Source: Deltaproteobacteria bacterium (GTDB taxonomy: Bacteria; UBA10199; JACPAL01). From it: DNA of 64,000 nt. How positions within the stretch are numbered: the first letter of the stretch is position 1; each line of letters begins with the position of its first letter. Location: positions 1 to 64,000 of the forward strand of contig JACPAL010000002.1 in assembly GCA_016180855.1 (NCBI GenBank). Direction: 5' to 3'. Position numbers and translations under genes: made by a program. The notes beneath the pieces were generated by a model, which made no database searches, was not told the DNA's origin, and worked only from the letters and a program-made list of their open reading frames with translations. Below are positions 34,101 to 42,645 of the stretch, one piece after another.

Positions 34101-35094
34101 GAAGTTTATCTTCGAATTGTTGTTTCAGTTCTCTTAGTAATCTCGTTCGACCACTTCCCGATTCTCCTTGAATGACTATAAACGGCGCTGTACCACGACC
34201 CATTTTTTCAGCGAGTTCTGTGATCGTTTTATCCCGTCCGACAAGTGGAAGAGAGGAGAGGCGTCGATGGAGGGAAGGAACGGTCTCCAGGGGAAAGTGA
34301 CTACCGAAGGAGATGTTGATCTCCCGGATGATCTGAACCGCTTCGGCAGGCCGGTCGTGTGGCTCTTTGTTCAGGAGCCGAAGAATGAGGTCGCCCCATG
34401 CCGTAGGATAAGCCGAAGTCGATTGAGAGGGGTGCTTGGCGATCTCCAGATGATGTGCCATCATGGCGGAGGGGAGATCAGTGACCTGGAATGGGAGATG
34501 GCCGGTTGTTATCTCGTAGAGCAGAACTCCGAGGCTGTACAGATCGGAGCAGACAGTCGGTCTTCCTCCCGAGAGGACTTCAGGGGCAAGATACGGAAGG
34601 GTTCCGCCGATCGTCCTTCCGCTTGTGGGATTGATTTTCTGTGACAGGCCAAAATCAACCAGCTTCACTTGGTCACCGACCAGCAGGAGGTTGGACGGCT
34701 TCAGATCTCCATGGACGATTCCTTTCTGATGGAGATGGGCGAGGGCCTGACAGATCTGAACGGTTAACTGAAGAATCTGGGGAAGAGAGAGCTGTCCCGA
34801 TCGGGTCGAAAGGGGCACCCCCTCAAGAAACTCTTCGGTAAAATAGAATCTCTTTTTTGATCGGTCGACTCCAAAATCGTAAATTTCAACGATGTTTGGA
34901 TGGGACAGGTTTTTGAGGCACCCGTACTCGTTGTAAAGGGTGTCGAACGCCTTTTCGCCCTCTGGCTGTGTCACCATCTTCAGGGCGACTTTCTTATCCT
35001 CCTGAAACCGGTCCAGGGCGACATACAACTCTCCCATTGTCCCTTTGGAGATCTCACCGATCACAAGGTATCGTTCGTTGAGTAGAAAGGTCAC
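31180..35094 (-). CDS. Hybrid Ser/Thr protein kinase-NTPase-TPR-GAF-histidine kinase
   Basis: 1304 residues combining two kinase types. The Ser/Thr kinase (about 8-270) has VALKM, catalytic IVHGDLKPSNLLL (HGD instead of HRD), metal-binding LVDFGLS and APE as LAPEVLSG. A STAND-like NTPase follows (P-loop IQGESGSGRT at about 305, Walker B LLIDDFD), then about eight TPR-like repeats (480-800) and a GAF domain near 910-1060 (DRGLLVLKDG). A His kinase (GQMSAGLAHEIASPLAAIR, then HATPase DDGPGIP..GGIGLGL) ends the protein. The glycine loop is atypical (SKGTMGE). The start is GTG 35094, 3 nt after the stop of the lipoprotein gene, so translation is coupled. I infer integration of a cell-surface cue with phosphorelay output. 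Confidence 0.9.
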   Translation of the reverse strand: MTFLLNERYLVIGEISKGTMGELYVALDRFQEDKKVALKMVTQPEGEKAFDTLYNEYGCLKNLSHPNIVEIYDFGVDRSKKRFYFTEEFLEGVPLSTRSGQLSLPQILQLTVQICQALAHLHQKGIVHGDLKPSNLLLVGDQVKLVDFGLSQKINPTSGRTIGGTLPYLAPEVLSGGRPTVCSDLYSLGVLLYEITTGHLPFQVTDLPSAMMAHHLEIAKHPSQSTSAYPTAWGDLILRLLNKEPHDRPAEAVQIIREINISFGSHFPLETVPSLHRRLSSLPLVGRDKTITELAEKMGRGTAPFIVIQGESGSGRTRLLRELKQQFEDKLPTLSISGHQFLAPPFHGRCLLLIDDFDLLPATDQMNLIDQARKNLWTVIVSTTEWSNIPLPDPSCRILLNPLNEEETDQLLEHALESEAPSLLTQDLLKLTGGRPAQIVSIISDLLENLLIPYEPLAPQLAHINLFDFYETDPLFGFRKKEESPYTLSLKRAIAFYEKLVDQGDENHRLSLAELLYEKGAVDEALTHLKRLKQRGSKSILLSAKCSMKKGDFSAARETLESLSGEKELTPSEQAGRENSTGVLHFYEGNLAEAIPCFQRAGLLYSRLGDKLHTASSENSLANALLRQGKEAEAEQCYRTALKTAREIFDVVGEGSYLMNLGALFQQKREYPKALEHYCESLMKFQRIGYGFEIPRVLNNLANTHLHQGNILRAKELIHDSLRRCHEKRTGYLEAYSLLILGDIHSQEGNLLEAQKNYEAALRIFSILGTSLEITMAEINLLRIYTEDLQFDAFDRLWDRIQAKVSEQSPPSIQQAVSDALWIDRFAKGEFDDQDLSRRFKEDLPHLERGSPEEKAVLTSLERIAKKSRRQGAMRWTALRLGRPGVTSPSRHPLSGKTGPLGSSLLDRLHRLHEMIAEACPTQEIIDLILESVLQLSESDRGLLVLKDGETFSINSTHNLSKPEAEELGSRISSTISQGVFQSGLPALIPNTKEMNLMTQSVADLGLQSVLCLPLNNRGETIGIIYADSKRPKKYHQKLPLLQAFADEATLTLVNARLVDQLRETNHSLKEAQDKLVQGEKLNTLGQMSAGLAHEIASPLAAIRCHAEMLSRDGVKEIQPVIESAEKISQILHQIRFFAGKGRPPLKLMNLSETVGRALENFEPLRNPKVTVKKTFPKRPLWFEGNETMMGQAVANLMTNAQDALFLKGGGTIDVETQEGGNGWIRLTVSDDGPGIPLELREKIFEPFFTTKEEKQQVSGGIGLGLTMILNIIHLHGGKIRVETSPQGGSRFLILLPHGKKETP

Positions 35095-35097
35095 GGA

Positions 35098-36249
35098 TTA
35101 ATTCCTCCCCCTTCGGTCCCCACCGTTATTCTGGCTCTGGTTATTTCCATCGGAATTTCCGTTTCCTTCTCCCCGATTCTCACCCCCGTTGTTTTCGTTC
35201 CTGTTGTTGTTCCCGCTATCCCTGTTGGAATTTTCATTCTCCTGGTTCTGATCGTTATCCTCATCTCCTTCTCCATTGTTTCCATTGGAATTTCCGTTTC
35301 CTTCTCCCCGATTCTCACCCCCGTTGTTTTCGTTTCGGTTGTTGTTCCCGCTATCCCTGTTGGAATTTTCATTCTCCTGGTTCTGATTATTGTTCTCATT
35401 GCCGTTGTTTTCTTCACTCTCTTCATTCTCGCTATCATCTTTTTTTGAAGGGTTTGTTGGCGGATCGCTCTCTTTCTGTTTCTTCTCTACCTTGATCGGT
35501 GCTTCTCTTTCAACTCCTCCCTTCAAATCATGCAGGGCCTTGGCAATCTCCTCGCGTACAGAGACAGACCGGCTCGCTGCCTTTTCTTCGGAGAGGATGA
35601 TTGTGCCTCCGGCGGGAATGGACTCCTCTTGAACAAGGGTTTCCAGGGCGGTTTGGGATGCCTCAAGGGCGACCGTTGTATTCAACGTGATTGTGATGTC
35701 ATAGCTCTCTTCCGAACCGGTCGACAATGCCAGAAGGGGACTCGTTGCTGCGGTGAGTGAGAACAGGTCCTCAGAGAGTGTTGAGGAGGTGGTGATCTCT
35801 TGTTCGGTTTCAATCTGGTAATTGTAGGTAATTCCATCGATGACGACAGATCCCGACATCGTGAGGGAGGAGAGGTTCAGGGTGACTGCTTGATAAGCAT
35901 CGAGGCCTTCTACTTCTGTTGAGGAGAGGAGTGCCGTCCCCTCCGAGGAGAGGTCGACTTCAAGTCCGGCAGATGAAAGGATCTCCAGCGCCTGGTTTCC
36001 CTCCAGGGAAAGGTTTTCAACGGTTACATTGACCGAACTGACGGAGCTTCCCGCCGGGAGCGCCCCTTCACCCTGATGATTGCTGAGGAGATAGAAACGG
36101 ACATCCCTGAAGATTGGGGTTGGTGGTGTGAAGGCCGCCTCTTCATCCCCATCGTTCGTGCTTTGGAGAACAGTCCCCGTCCCCTCGTCGATAAGACAGG
36201 AGGTGAGTAAAAGATAAAACAAACAACCGAGAAGACGATATCTTCTCAT
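35098..36249 (-). CDS. Lipoprotein with Asn/Glu/Gly-rich repeat tail
   Basis: 383 residues. The signal sequence ends in a lipobox LLTSC (about 15-19), so the protein should be lipidated. Residues 20-250 are strand-rich, Ser/Thr/Leu-rich, resembling a surface beta-sandwich (SVNVTVENLSL, YDITITLNTTV). Residues 260-383 are an extreme Asn/Glu/Gly/Arg tail containing a 36-residue unit twice, encoded by a 109-bp direct DNA repeat. TAGGAG 7 nt before ATG 36249 sets the start. A promoter lies upstream. The kinase hybrid follows after 3 nt, which suggests a dedicated surface input or target. No enzymatic motif. Confidence 0.8.
   Translation of the reverse strand: MRRYRLLGCLFYLLLTSCLIDEGTGTVLQSTNDGDEEAAFTPPTPIFRDVRFYLLSNHQGEGALPAGSSVSSVNVTVENLSLEGNQALEILSSAGLEVDLSSEGTALLSSTEVEGLDAYQAVTLNLSSLTMSGSVVIDGITYNYQIETEQEITTSSTLSEDLFSLTAATSPLLALSTGSEESYDITITLNTTVALEASQTALETLVQEESIPAGGTIILSEEKAASRSVSVREEIAKALHDLKGGVEREAPIKVEKKQKESDPPTNPSKKDDSENEESEENNGNENNNQNQENENSNRDSGNNNRNENNGGENRGEGNGNSNGNNGEGDEDNDQNQENENSNRDSGNNNRNENNGGENRGEGNGNSDGNNQSQNNGGDRRGRN
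35144..35387. repeat. 109-bp direct repeat inside the lipoprotein gene
   Basis: 35144-35252 and 35279-35387 are nearly identical, offset by 135 bp (45 codons), so the reading frame is kept. Low divergence points to recent duplication or gene conversion. Confidence 0.85.
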
Positions 36250-36313
36250 CAACTGACTCCTACCCGCTGCCACCCGTTGTCTTGACTAGAAAATAAATTG
36301 CCAACAGTATGAA

Positions 36314-36342
36314 ATTGTAGTTATTTTTTACTATTTATGCAA
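36314..36342 (-). promoter_or_regulatory. Promoter of lipoprotein-kinase operon
   Basis: Minus strand: TTGCAT (36342-36337), 17-bp AT-rich spacer, TACAAT (36319-36314). The predicted transcript has a leader of about 58 nt with a normal ribosome site before ATG 36249. Confidence 0.5.
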
Positions 36343-36401
36343 ACTATTTTCAAAGTGAAAAGAAAAACGATTTCATAGACTTGTCGGGCGTGACAGCGAG
36401 A

Positions 36402-36743
36402 TCAGCCAGGCGGCCACTGAAGGGGACGTCCTGCAAGGAAATGGAGATGGAGGTGCCAGACCGATTGGCCGGCCTGTTCTCCATTATTGATGACGATTCG
36501 GAAGTCGGTTAGCCCCATTTTTTTTGCCAGTTGCTTGGCGACCCAATGGAGATGACCGACCAATAACTTGTCTTCAGCCGACATGTCGGCGATTTTCCGA
36601 AGATGACTCCGCGGGACAATCAAGAGATGGGTTGGTGCCTTGGGGTTGATATCCTTCAACACAACACATTGGTCATCCTCATGAAGAAATTCACCCTTGA
36701 TCTCTTTCCGTATAATCTTGCAAAAGAGGCAGTCGGCACTCAT
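36402..36743 (-). CDS. HIT-family nucleotide-binding hydrolase
   Basis: 113 residues, HINT/Hit family. The N-terminal zinc-type CLFCKIIRKEI, the strand PTHLLIVPRSHL and the histidine-triad motif HLHLH (about 97-101, in SVWHLHLHFLAG) are complete. The enzyme hydrolyses AMP-linked amides such as adenosine phosphoramidates. Its ATG overlaps the stop of hisI by 4 nt and it ends the his cluster. It may simply be carried along, though clean-up of adenylated by-products is conceivable. Confidence 0.93.
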   Translation of the reverse strand: MSADCLFCKIIRKEIKGEFLHEDDQCVVLKDINPKAPTHLLIVPRSHLRKIADMSAEDKLLVGHLHWVAKQLAKKMGLTDFRIVINNGEQAGQSVWHLHLHFLAGRPLQWPPG

Positions 36744-37123
36744 TTTTTGTACGCCTCTCTCGGATCAAAAACTTTTTTGGCGATAATCTGCATTTTTCCG
36801 TCCTCTATTTTTCTAAAAAAATCACTTCGATAGCCTTCGTGACAGGTGGCGACCTTTTGGTCGACCTTGATTAAAAGGGTATCTGCATCGCAATCAAGAA
36901 ATATTTGTTTTACTTCTTGTGTATGTCCGGACTCCTCCCCCTTGACCCAGATTTTTTTTCGAGAGCGAGACCAAAAAGCGACATAAGGACCTTTCAGTGT
37001 CATTTCGACGGCCTGTCGATTCATATGGGCGACCATGAGAACCTCGTTGTTCTGGTAGTCCTGGATGACGGCAGTGAGCAGCCCGTTTTCATCAAACTTG
37101 AGTTGGTTGAGGATCTCTTTCAT
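36740..37123 (-). CDS. hisI: Phosphoribosyl-AMP cyclohydrolase
   Basis: 127 residues, stand-alone HisI without the HisE domain. The signature KFDENGLLTAVIQDYQNNEVLMVAHMN opens the protein. The metal-binding cluster DCDADTLL and the two cysteines in FLDCDAD and VATCHEGYRS are in place. It opens the purine ring of phosphoribosyl-AMP in histidine synthesis (step 3). It lies 24 nt after hisF and overlaps the HIT gene. Confidence 0.95.
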   Translation of the reverse strand: MKEILNQLKFDENGLLTAVIQDYQNNEVLMVAHMNRQAVEMTLKGPYVAFWSRSRKKIWVKGEESGHTQEVKQIFLDCDADTLLIKVDQKVATCHEGYRSDFFRKIEDGKMQIIAKKVFDPREAYKK

Positions 37124-37147
37124 TGTTCCACCCCCTCACCCACAGAA

Positions 37148-37912
37148 TTATAATCTGATCGGAACATCATGTTGCCAGAGATACTCCTTAACTTCCTCAA
37201 TCCGATATTCACGGAAATGAAAGATGGAGGCGGCGAGTACAGCGTCTGCCGAGCCTTTTGTCAGCGCTTCCAGGAGGTGTTGCGGATGTCCCGCTCCTCC
37301 CGAGGCGATCACGGGAATGCTGACGGCTTTTGAAACCGCACGCAGCAGATCCAGATCATAACCATCCTTGGTGCCGTCGCGATCCATGCTTGTCAAAAGA
37401 ATCTCTCCGGCACCCAGTTTTTGGGCCTTTTTGGCCCACCGGACAGCATCAAGACCGGTCTTTTCCCGCCCCCCATGGGTATAAACATGCCATTTTTTCA
37501 GACTTGGTTTCACCCTTTTTGCATCAATGGCGACAACGATACACTGGCTCCCGAATTTCTCTGCTGCCTTTGAAATCAGTGATTGGTTCTGGACCGCCGC
37601 CGTGTTCAGAGAAATCTTGTCGGCACCGGCCAGAAGGAGTTCCTGAATGTCTTTTAAATTTCTGATGCCGCCCCCGACCGTCAGGGGCATGAAAATTGCC
37701 TCGGCGGTTCTTCTGACAGTTTCCAGAAGAATATTTCTGTTGTCTGATGAGGCGGTGATATCCAGAAAAACGAGCTCATCGGCCCCTTCTTGATCATACT
37801 GGGCCGCGACGAGCGCAGGGTCGCCGGCATCGCGGAGGTTCACAAACCTGGTTCCCTTGACAATCCGGCCGTCCTGGACATCTAAGCAGGGTATAATACG
37901 CTTTGCTAACAC
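37148..37912 (-). CDS. hisF: Imidazole glycerol phosphate synthase cyclase subunit
   Basis: 254 residues, (beta/alpha)8 barrel. Catalytic Asp residues are in [14 protein letters not shown] (Asp11) and VVAIDAKRV (about Asp130). Phosphate-binding loops TVGGGIR and IASGGAG are present. With HisH it makes IGP and AICAR. hisA overlaps its start by 7 nt. The glutaminase partner hisH is not in the window. Confidence 0.96.
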   Translation of the reverse strand: MLAKRIIPCLDVQDGRIVKGTRFVNLRDAGDPALVAAQYDQEGADELVFLDITASSDNRNILLETVRRTAEAIFMPLTVGGGIRNLKDIQELLLAGADKISLNTAAVQNQSLISKAAEKFGSQCIVVAIDAKRVKPSLKKWHVYTHGGREKTGLDAVRWAKKAQKLGAGEILLTSMDRDGTKDGYDLDLLRAVSKAVSIPVIASGGAGHPQHLLEALTKGSADAVLAASIFHFREYRIEEVKEYLWQHDVPIRL

Positions 37913-38616
37913 AATTTTAGAGCCTCCTTCAGGTAGACCTTCCCTTCGTAAATTGATCGTCCCAAAATTGCGCCGTCACAACCGATCTCCTTTAATTTTT
38001 TTAGGTCGTCAAGCGAAGAGATACCGCCGGAGGCGACAATCGGAATTTTCGTTAGCTGAACTAGCTGTGACAGCGACTCGATATTGGGGCCGCCCATCAT
38101 TCCGTCGCACTTCACATCCGTGCAGATAAAGCAGGCGGGCTGAAGATTTTCGAGCTTTCTGACGATTGTCAGCACTGGAAACGCCGTCTCCTCTTTCCAG
38201 CCCCGAATGGTGACCTTCCCTTCTCTCGCATCAAGACCGAAAACGATTTGGGACCGGTATTTTTTGGCAAGCATCTCACAAGATGGAAAGTCTTCAATGA
38301 CGGCGCTTCCTAAAACAACCCTTTCCAGCCCCATTTTCAGAAAAGAGAGAACGGTTTCCTCGGTACGAATCCCCCCTCCTGCCTGCAGTGCAATGGAGAC
38401 GGTATTTCGGATCTGTTCAATAACCTTTTGGTTTTTTGGCTGTCCATGGAGGGCCCCGTCCAGATCAACCAGATGCAGCCATTCGGCCCCTTCATCGGCC
38501 CATTGTTTGGCCGCGTCGACCGGATTTTTGAAATAGACCTTCGACCTTTTAAAATCCCCCTGGGTGAGACGGACACATTGGCCTTGGTATATATCGATGG
38601 CGGGATACAATATCAT
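37906..38616 (-). CDS. hisA: ProFAR isomerase (HisA)
   Basis: 236 residues, the barrel isomerase of step 4 of histidine synthesis. The catalytic Asp8 is in [14 protein letters not shown] and the second Asp is in [11 protein letters not shown] (about 129). Phosphate loops QAGGGIRT and VASGGISS are present, and the N- and C-terminal half-barrel repeat is clear. First gene of hisA-hisF-hisI-HIT on the minus strand. It starts at ATG 38616; a tRNA-Thr gene lies 57 nt upstream on the same strand. Confidence 0.95.
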   Translation of the reverse strand: MILYPAIDIYQGQCVRLTQGDFKRSKVYFKNPVDAAKQWADEGAEWLHLVDLDGALHGQPKNQKVIEQIRNTVSIALQAGGGIRTEETVLSFLKMGLERVVLGSAVIEDFPSCEMLAKKYRSQIVFGLDAREGKVTIRGWKEETAFPVLTIVRKLENLQPACFICTDVKCDGMMGGPNIESLSQLVQLTKIPIVASGGISSLDDLKKLKEIGCDGAILGRSIYEGKVYLKEALKLC

Positions 38617-38673
38617 AGCATCTGGGCCGTTTTTCGAAGTGCCCTTATCTTAATATTTATGAAGCGTGACAAT

Positions 38674-38745
<72 letters not shown>

Positions 38746-38831
38746 GGTGAAACAAACGTTGATTAACAAAAGTGTTGGAACACCTCAACAAATAAACAAC
38801 ATTTGCTTAGGAATAGCGAAGATAACGGGGC

Positions 38832-39368
38832 ATGGCACAATCGACCTTCAGACCAATCTCCCTTGAGGAAATCCGACAGTACGATCGGTGGATGACACGG
38901 GTCGGTTTCGCGGCCCTGACGGGAGGGGTTGTTTCGTGGGGAATCGCCTCTTTTTATGAGAGGCGACACAAGAGTTTTCCCTTCACGTTTAAAGGTCCGG
39001 TTCCTGGCTGGAGATTTTTTGCCTTAAGTATCATCGGGACACTTGGTTGGAATGGGATCCGGGCCTTTGATCGCCTCTCTCCGTCACACAAGTGGGAAAA
39101 AAGTAACGATCCAATGGCCGATTCCCTGCTTTTTTTTGGTGCTGGTTTTGGTGTTATGTCAACTGCCTGCACCCTTGGCTCATTTAACCCAATGGCCTTT
39201 CTGACCGGATTTTTGGGAACAGGGATGAATCTGTATGCCTTTTATCGCTCATCACGTCAGCCCTCAGGGGAGTCTGATCAGGTTCGGAAAGGTCAGCTCC
39301 TCTTGCAGACGTCGCTGATGATTTTGTCGGTTGTTTTGATGATTCGAGGAGCCAGGGCTCTGCCTTAA
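38832..39368 (+). CDS. Hypothetical multi-pass membrane protein
   Basis: 178 residues with four hydrophobic segments (about 25-42, 60-76, 97-122, 155-172) separated by basic loops. The N-terminal 20 residues are soluble ([18 protein letters not shown]). No known family. It diverges from tRNA-Thr and the his genes and its stop overlaps rpoZ by 4 nt in convergent orientation. Start ATG 38832 lacks a strong ribosome site. Confidence 0.55.
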   Translation: MAQSTFRPISLEEIRQYDRWMTRVGFAALTGGVVSWGIASFYERRHKSFPFTFKGPVPGWRFFALSIIGTLGWNGIRAFDRLSPSHKWEKSNDPMADSLLFFGAGFGVMSTACTLGSFNPMAFLTGFLGTGMNLYAFYRSSRQPSGESDQVRKGQLLLQTSLMILSVVLMIRGARALP

Positions 39369-39583
39369 TGCTTCGCCGATTTTCCGTTCGAGCTTGAGTC
39401 TCCAACAAACATAACCTTGTCGGCGGCGATCTCGCGCAGTGCCGTTACGACCTCTTTGTTCTTGCAACGGACGAGCGGATCAACACCCTTGTACAGTTCC
39501 CGAGCCCTTTTGGCGGCAACGTGAACTAAGGCAAACCGATTTTCAACCTTTGTCAGGCAATCTTCAACGGTGACTCGTGCCAT
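39365..39583 (-). CDS. rpoZ: RNA polymerase omega subunit
   Basis: 72 residues, RpoZ family: [33 protein letters not shown] and [21 protein letters not shown] are the conserved helices. The protein assists beta-prime folding and core assembly. A promoter with TTGACT is possible upstream on the minus strand. The usual neighbours gmk and spoT are absent. Confidence 0.93.
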   Translation of the reverse strand: MARVTVEDCLTKVENRFALVHVAAKRARELYKGVDPLVRCKNKEVVTALREIAADKVMFVGDSSSNGKSAKH

Positions 39584-39652
39584 AGATCGCAGCCTTTTAA
39601 AGGTGAACAGGCACCCAAGTCAAGGCCAATCGAGCTCTGGCAGAAACAAGCG

Positions 39653-39693
39653 GCCAAATTGACGCCTCTCGTCACGAAAGCCAAATTGACACC
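39653..39693. promoter_or_regulatory. Twin direct repeats between rpoZ and histidine kinase
   Basis: GCCAAATTGACGCC (39653-39666) and GCCAAATTGACACC (39680-39693) are 27 bp apart. The second contains a perfect -35 TTGACA (39686-39691). With an 18-bp spacer, TAATCC at 39710-39715 would be the -10 of the histidine-kinase gene, whose GTG follows 7 nt later. The repeats may be a regulator's binding sites. Confidence 0.5.
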
Positions 39694-39722
39694 CCTTTTT
39701 ATCGCATGGTAATCCGAGACCA

Positions 39723-41600
39723 GTGAGCGCCGGCTTTTATCAATCCAGGCTTGATATCCGATTCCCCGATTTTCTTGAAAGACACGTATTCGCAGGAAAG
39801 CTCCGGATGGTGATCCTGCTCGGACTTTGGGTCTTTGCGATTTTCTATGCCCCGCCTCTCTTGGCGATTCATCCCTCACCGATGCTTCTTTACAGTCTTC
39901 TTTTCGTTCTAACCACGATCAGTTACCTGTTCATCTTCCGAAGAATAGCCGCCTCCTTATTTTTCATTATCGAGCTTTTGGCGGACGTTGCCGGTGTGAC
40001 CCTGCTGGTTTATCTGACAGGAGGACCTAAGGGATACTTCTGGCTCGTCTATGTCCTCTACACCTTGGCGGGTGGGCTTTTCTATGGTTGGAAGGTATCG
40101 CTTCTTTCCGGTATTGTCTCTCTCTTTTTTTACGGAGGGCTCTATTTAACACTTGAGGGGGGATGGATCACCCCTTTTCCCATCTTGCCACTGCCTGAAA
40201 TTGCACTTCTAAGCCACGATGAAACTGTCAGAAATGTGACACTTCTCTTTTTGTCGCTGGCCGTTGCCATTTACGGGGTTCGCTTGGCCAGTCATTTCAG
40301 TCGATTAAGAGAGAACGCGCTTGAGGCAAAAAATCTGGAACTGACCGCCAGAAATCAGGTTGCCTCGCTCGCCAAAGGGACGTTGTCTCTGGAACAGATT
40401 CTGCTTCGGATCCTCAAGGCCTGCCGGGAGGGACTCCTGTTCGAGGCCGTTCTCCTGGTCCTTGGAGACGAAGACGGAAAATCCTATCATATCCAGGTTG
40501 AGGAGGATCTGAACCTTTTAGAGATCAAGGAGGCGTTGGGGTTTGATCTGCAAAAGATCAAGATCTCTTCCGAGAACAGCGAGAGCCCGATCATCCAGTC
40601 GATCCAAAACAAAAAGGTTGTTATTCGGTACGAACTTTCGTCGCTTTCTGCCGGGATGGTTCCTGCGATCTCCCGCGATGCTGCCTCTGCCATTCAGAAG
40701 AATCTTGGTTTCGGGAAATTTATTGTGGCGCCCCTCGTGGTTGAGCAGAAGCCGGTGGGGGCCCTGGTTGGGATCTCACAAAAGGACTGGGTTGAGGAGG
40801 AGGTGATTCGGACCTTTGAAGGCTTTGCCGATCAGGCGGCGCTCGTTATCGAAAACCAGCGATTGATTGAAGAGCTAAAAAAGAAGAACGTTGAACTGGA
40901 GCGGGCAAATCGCGCCAAGTCGGATTTTCTGGCGGCGATGAGCCATGAACTTCGTACCCCTCTCAATGCGATCCTCGGCTTTTCCGATCTACTCGATGAA
41001 GGAGAGATGGGGACGCTGACTTCCTTGCAACAGGAAGGTCTGCACAAGATCCGGGAAAACGCGAACAATCTTCTTCGGCTCATCAACGACCTCCTCGATC
41101 TTGCCAAGATTGAGGCGGGAAAGATGGAGCTCTACCTTGGTCCGGTCAGCCTGAATGACCTTGTAACGCGGATTCAGGGGATGATTCGTTCACTTGTACA
41201 GAAAAAAGGACAGAATCTCGAGGTGCATTTACTTCAACCCTCATCGATCCTGTACGCGGACGAGGCGAAGCTTCAACAGATTCTACTGAACCTCCTTTCC
41301 AACGCGATCAAGTTTACTCCGGAAAAGGGACGAATTGTTGTTGATCTCAAAAAATGGGAGGACTCCTATCAGGTTTCGATTTCAGACAACGGGATCGGGA
41401 TTCCCCATAAAGATTTGGAGAAGGTTTTTGACTTCTTCCACCAGGTTAAGGAGCCGAAGGTTCAGAAGGAGAGGGGAACCGGGCTTGGGCTGGCATTGGC
41501 ACGCCAATTTGCGGAGCTCCATGGCGGAACTATTCGTGTTTCAAGTGAAGAGGGAAAAGGCTCGATCTTCACGGTTTCGCTCCCTGACAGAACCCCTTGA
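39723..41600 (+). CDS. Membrane sensor histidine kinase with GAF domain
   Basis: 625 residues. Five to six membrane helices lie in residues 28-190. A GAF-like domain follows (about 220-375, VLLVLGDEDGKSYHIQ to DQAALVIENQR), then a short coiled coil. The HisKA H-box is SDFLAAMSHELRTPLNAILGF (His at about 410). The HATPase has N box LNLLSNAIKFTPEKG, G1 SDNGIGIP and G2 GTGLGLALARQF. It ends directly upstream of gspC on the same strand, with a 67-bp gap. Start GTG 39723 has no ribosome site and lies just after a promoter. No receiver is adjacent; it could control the secretion operon. Confidence 0.9.
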   Translation: MSAGFYQSRLDIRFPDFLERHVFAGKLRMVILLGLWVFAIFYAPPLLAIHPSPMLLYSLLFVLTTISYLFIFRRIAASLFFIIELLADVAGVTLLVYLTGGPKGYFWLVYVLYTLAGGLFYGWKVSLLSGIVSLFFYGGLYLTLEGGWITPFPILPLPEIALLSHDETVRNVTLLFLSLAVAIYGVRLASHFSRLRENALEAKNLELTARNQVASLAKGTLSLEQILLRILKACREGLLFEAVLLVLGDEDGKSYHIQVEEDLNLLEIKEALGFDLQKIKISSENSESPIIQSIQNKKVVIRYELSSLSAGMVPAISRDAASAIQKNLGFGKFIVAPLVVEQKPVGALVGISQKDWVEEEVIRTFEGFADQAALVIENQRLIEELKKKNVELERANRAKSDFLAAMSHELRTPLNAILGFSDLLDEGEMGTLTSLQQEGLHKIRENANNLLRLINDLLDLAKIEAGKMELYLGPVSLNDLVTRIQGMIRSLVQKKGQNLEVHLLQPSSILYADEAKLQQILLNLLSNAIKFTPEKGRIVVDLKKWEDSYQVSISDNGIGIPHKDLEKVFDFFHQVKEPKVQKERGTGLGLALARQFAELHGGTIRVSSEEGKGSIFTVSLPDRTP

Positions 41601-41667
41601 AATTCCTTGGCAATAGGGCAGAATTTTGATACCCTCAACCCAAGGGTAGCGGCCGCTTGGGGGGAGT

Positions 41668-42645
41668 ATGATTGTTGTCGTCAAACGTTACAGCTGGACT
41701 CTGCATTTTCTGACGATTGCGTTGGCGAGCTATCTCGTTGCCCAGGCGTTCTCAACCTACATCGCCTCCAAACTAGAATCGATGACTCTCAGCAAACCGG
41801 AAGCAGAGGCGCCAAAGCAGGAATTGGCTCCGGAAGAGGAGACGGCGGTCGATGCCGGGATTGAGGAGGATGCGTACAAGGTTATTGCCGAGAGAAATAT
41901 TTTTAACTCGGCTGCAACGGGCATTGCCGAGGAGAACCCGATTGTGGAAGATCCCACGATGCTCGGAGAGCTGGGGCCGGCGGTTAAAACGGGTCTCAGT
42001 GTAAAATTGTTGGGGACGCTCGTTGTGGATGGAGGAGCCGATCGGCGCTCTTCGGCGACCGTTAAGGGAGGGGGAAAGAAGGAGATTGATGTTTATTATG
42101 TGGGGGATGAGAAGTCATTTGGAGAGAACGTTCGTCTTACAAAAGTGATGAAAGATCGAATTGAGTTTGTCAACGGATCACGATTGGAGTATGCGGAACT
42201 GGAAGATTTTGCCCAGGGAAAATCGATCTTTGATAAGGCGGAGGCGGTTCACGGTGACGGAAAATCGTCCGGGTCGTCCAAGGGTGGGGCGTCAGTTTCC
42301 GATGAGGGAGGGGCTATTGTTGCACAGGGGGATAAAATCTTTATTGACCAGAGCGCTATTGATGACGCCCTCACGAATCTGGATCGCTTTTATACAGAGA
42401 TTCGCATTGTCCCCCACTTTGATCAAGGAAAGGTCTCCGGGATGAAGGTCCTTTCGGTCAAGCCAGGGAGTCTGGTTAGTAAACTGGGCTTGCAGAGAGG
42501 GGACATTTTGGAGAAGATTAACGGACAGGAGCTCGACGTCAAAAGGGGTATGGCGTTGTTTGCGGAGCTGAAGGATCAGAAAAATTTTAGTATTGATCTT
42601 AAGAGGGGGGGGCAAAATAAAACATTGGAATATGAGATTCGTTGA
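41668..42645 (+). CDS. gspC: Type II secretion inner-membrane/clamp protein GspC
   Basis: 325 residues. A single membrane helix near the N-terminus (about 14-34) is followed by an acidic linker. The homology region begins VIAERNIFNS (about 71-80) and continues KLLGTLVVDGG. The C-terminal PDZ domain has GLQRGDILEKINGQ (about 274-287). It links the inner-membrane platform to the secretin. GGGGGAG precedes ATG 41668. First gene of the gspC-N operon. Its PDZ selects substrates in known systems. Confidence 0.9.
   Translation: MIVVVKRYSWTLHFLTIALASYLVAQAFSTYIASKLESMTLSKPEAEAPKQELAPEEETAVDAGIEEDAYKVIAERNIFNSAATGIAEENPIVEDPTMLGELGPAVKTGLSVKLLGTLVVDGGADRRSSATVKGGGKKEIDVYYVGDEKSFGENVRLTKVMKDRIEFVNGSRLEYAELEDFAQGKSIFDKAEAVHGDGKSSGSSKGGASVSDEGGAIVAQGDKIFIDQSAIDDALTNLDRFYTEIRIVPHFDQGKVSGMKVLSVKPGSLVSKLGLQRGDILEKINGQELDVKRGMALFAELKDQKNFSIDLKRGGQNKTLEYEIR

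Noticed and set aside
35144-35387. Possible CRISPR or tandem-repeat array
   Set aside because: Only two units, both in frame within a coding region and encoding the lipoprotein tail; no spacer pattern. No CRISPR array or cas gene was seen in the window.
41638-41664. Stem around AGCGGCCGCT before gspC as a terminator
   Set aside because: The inner palindrome is short and no T-run follows; it overlaps the ribosome site of gspC.
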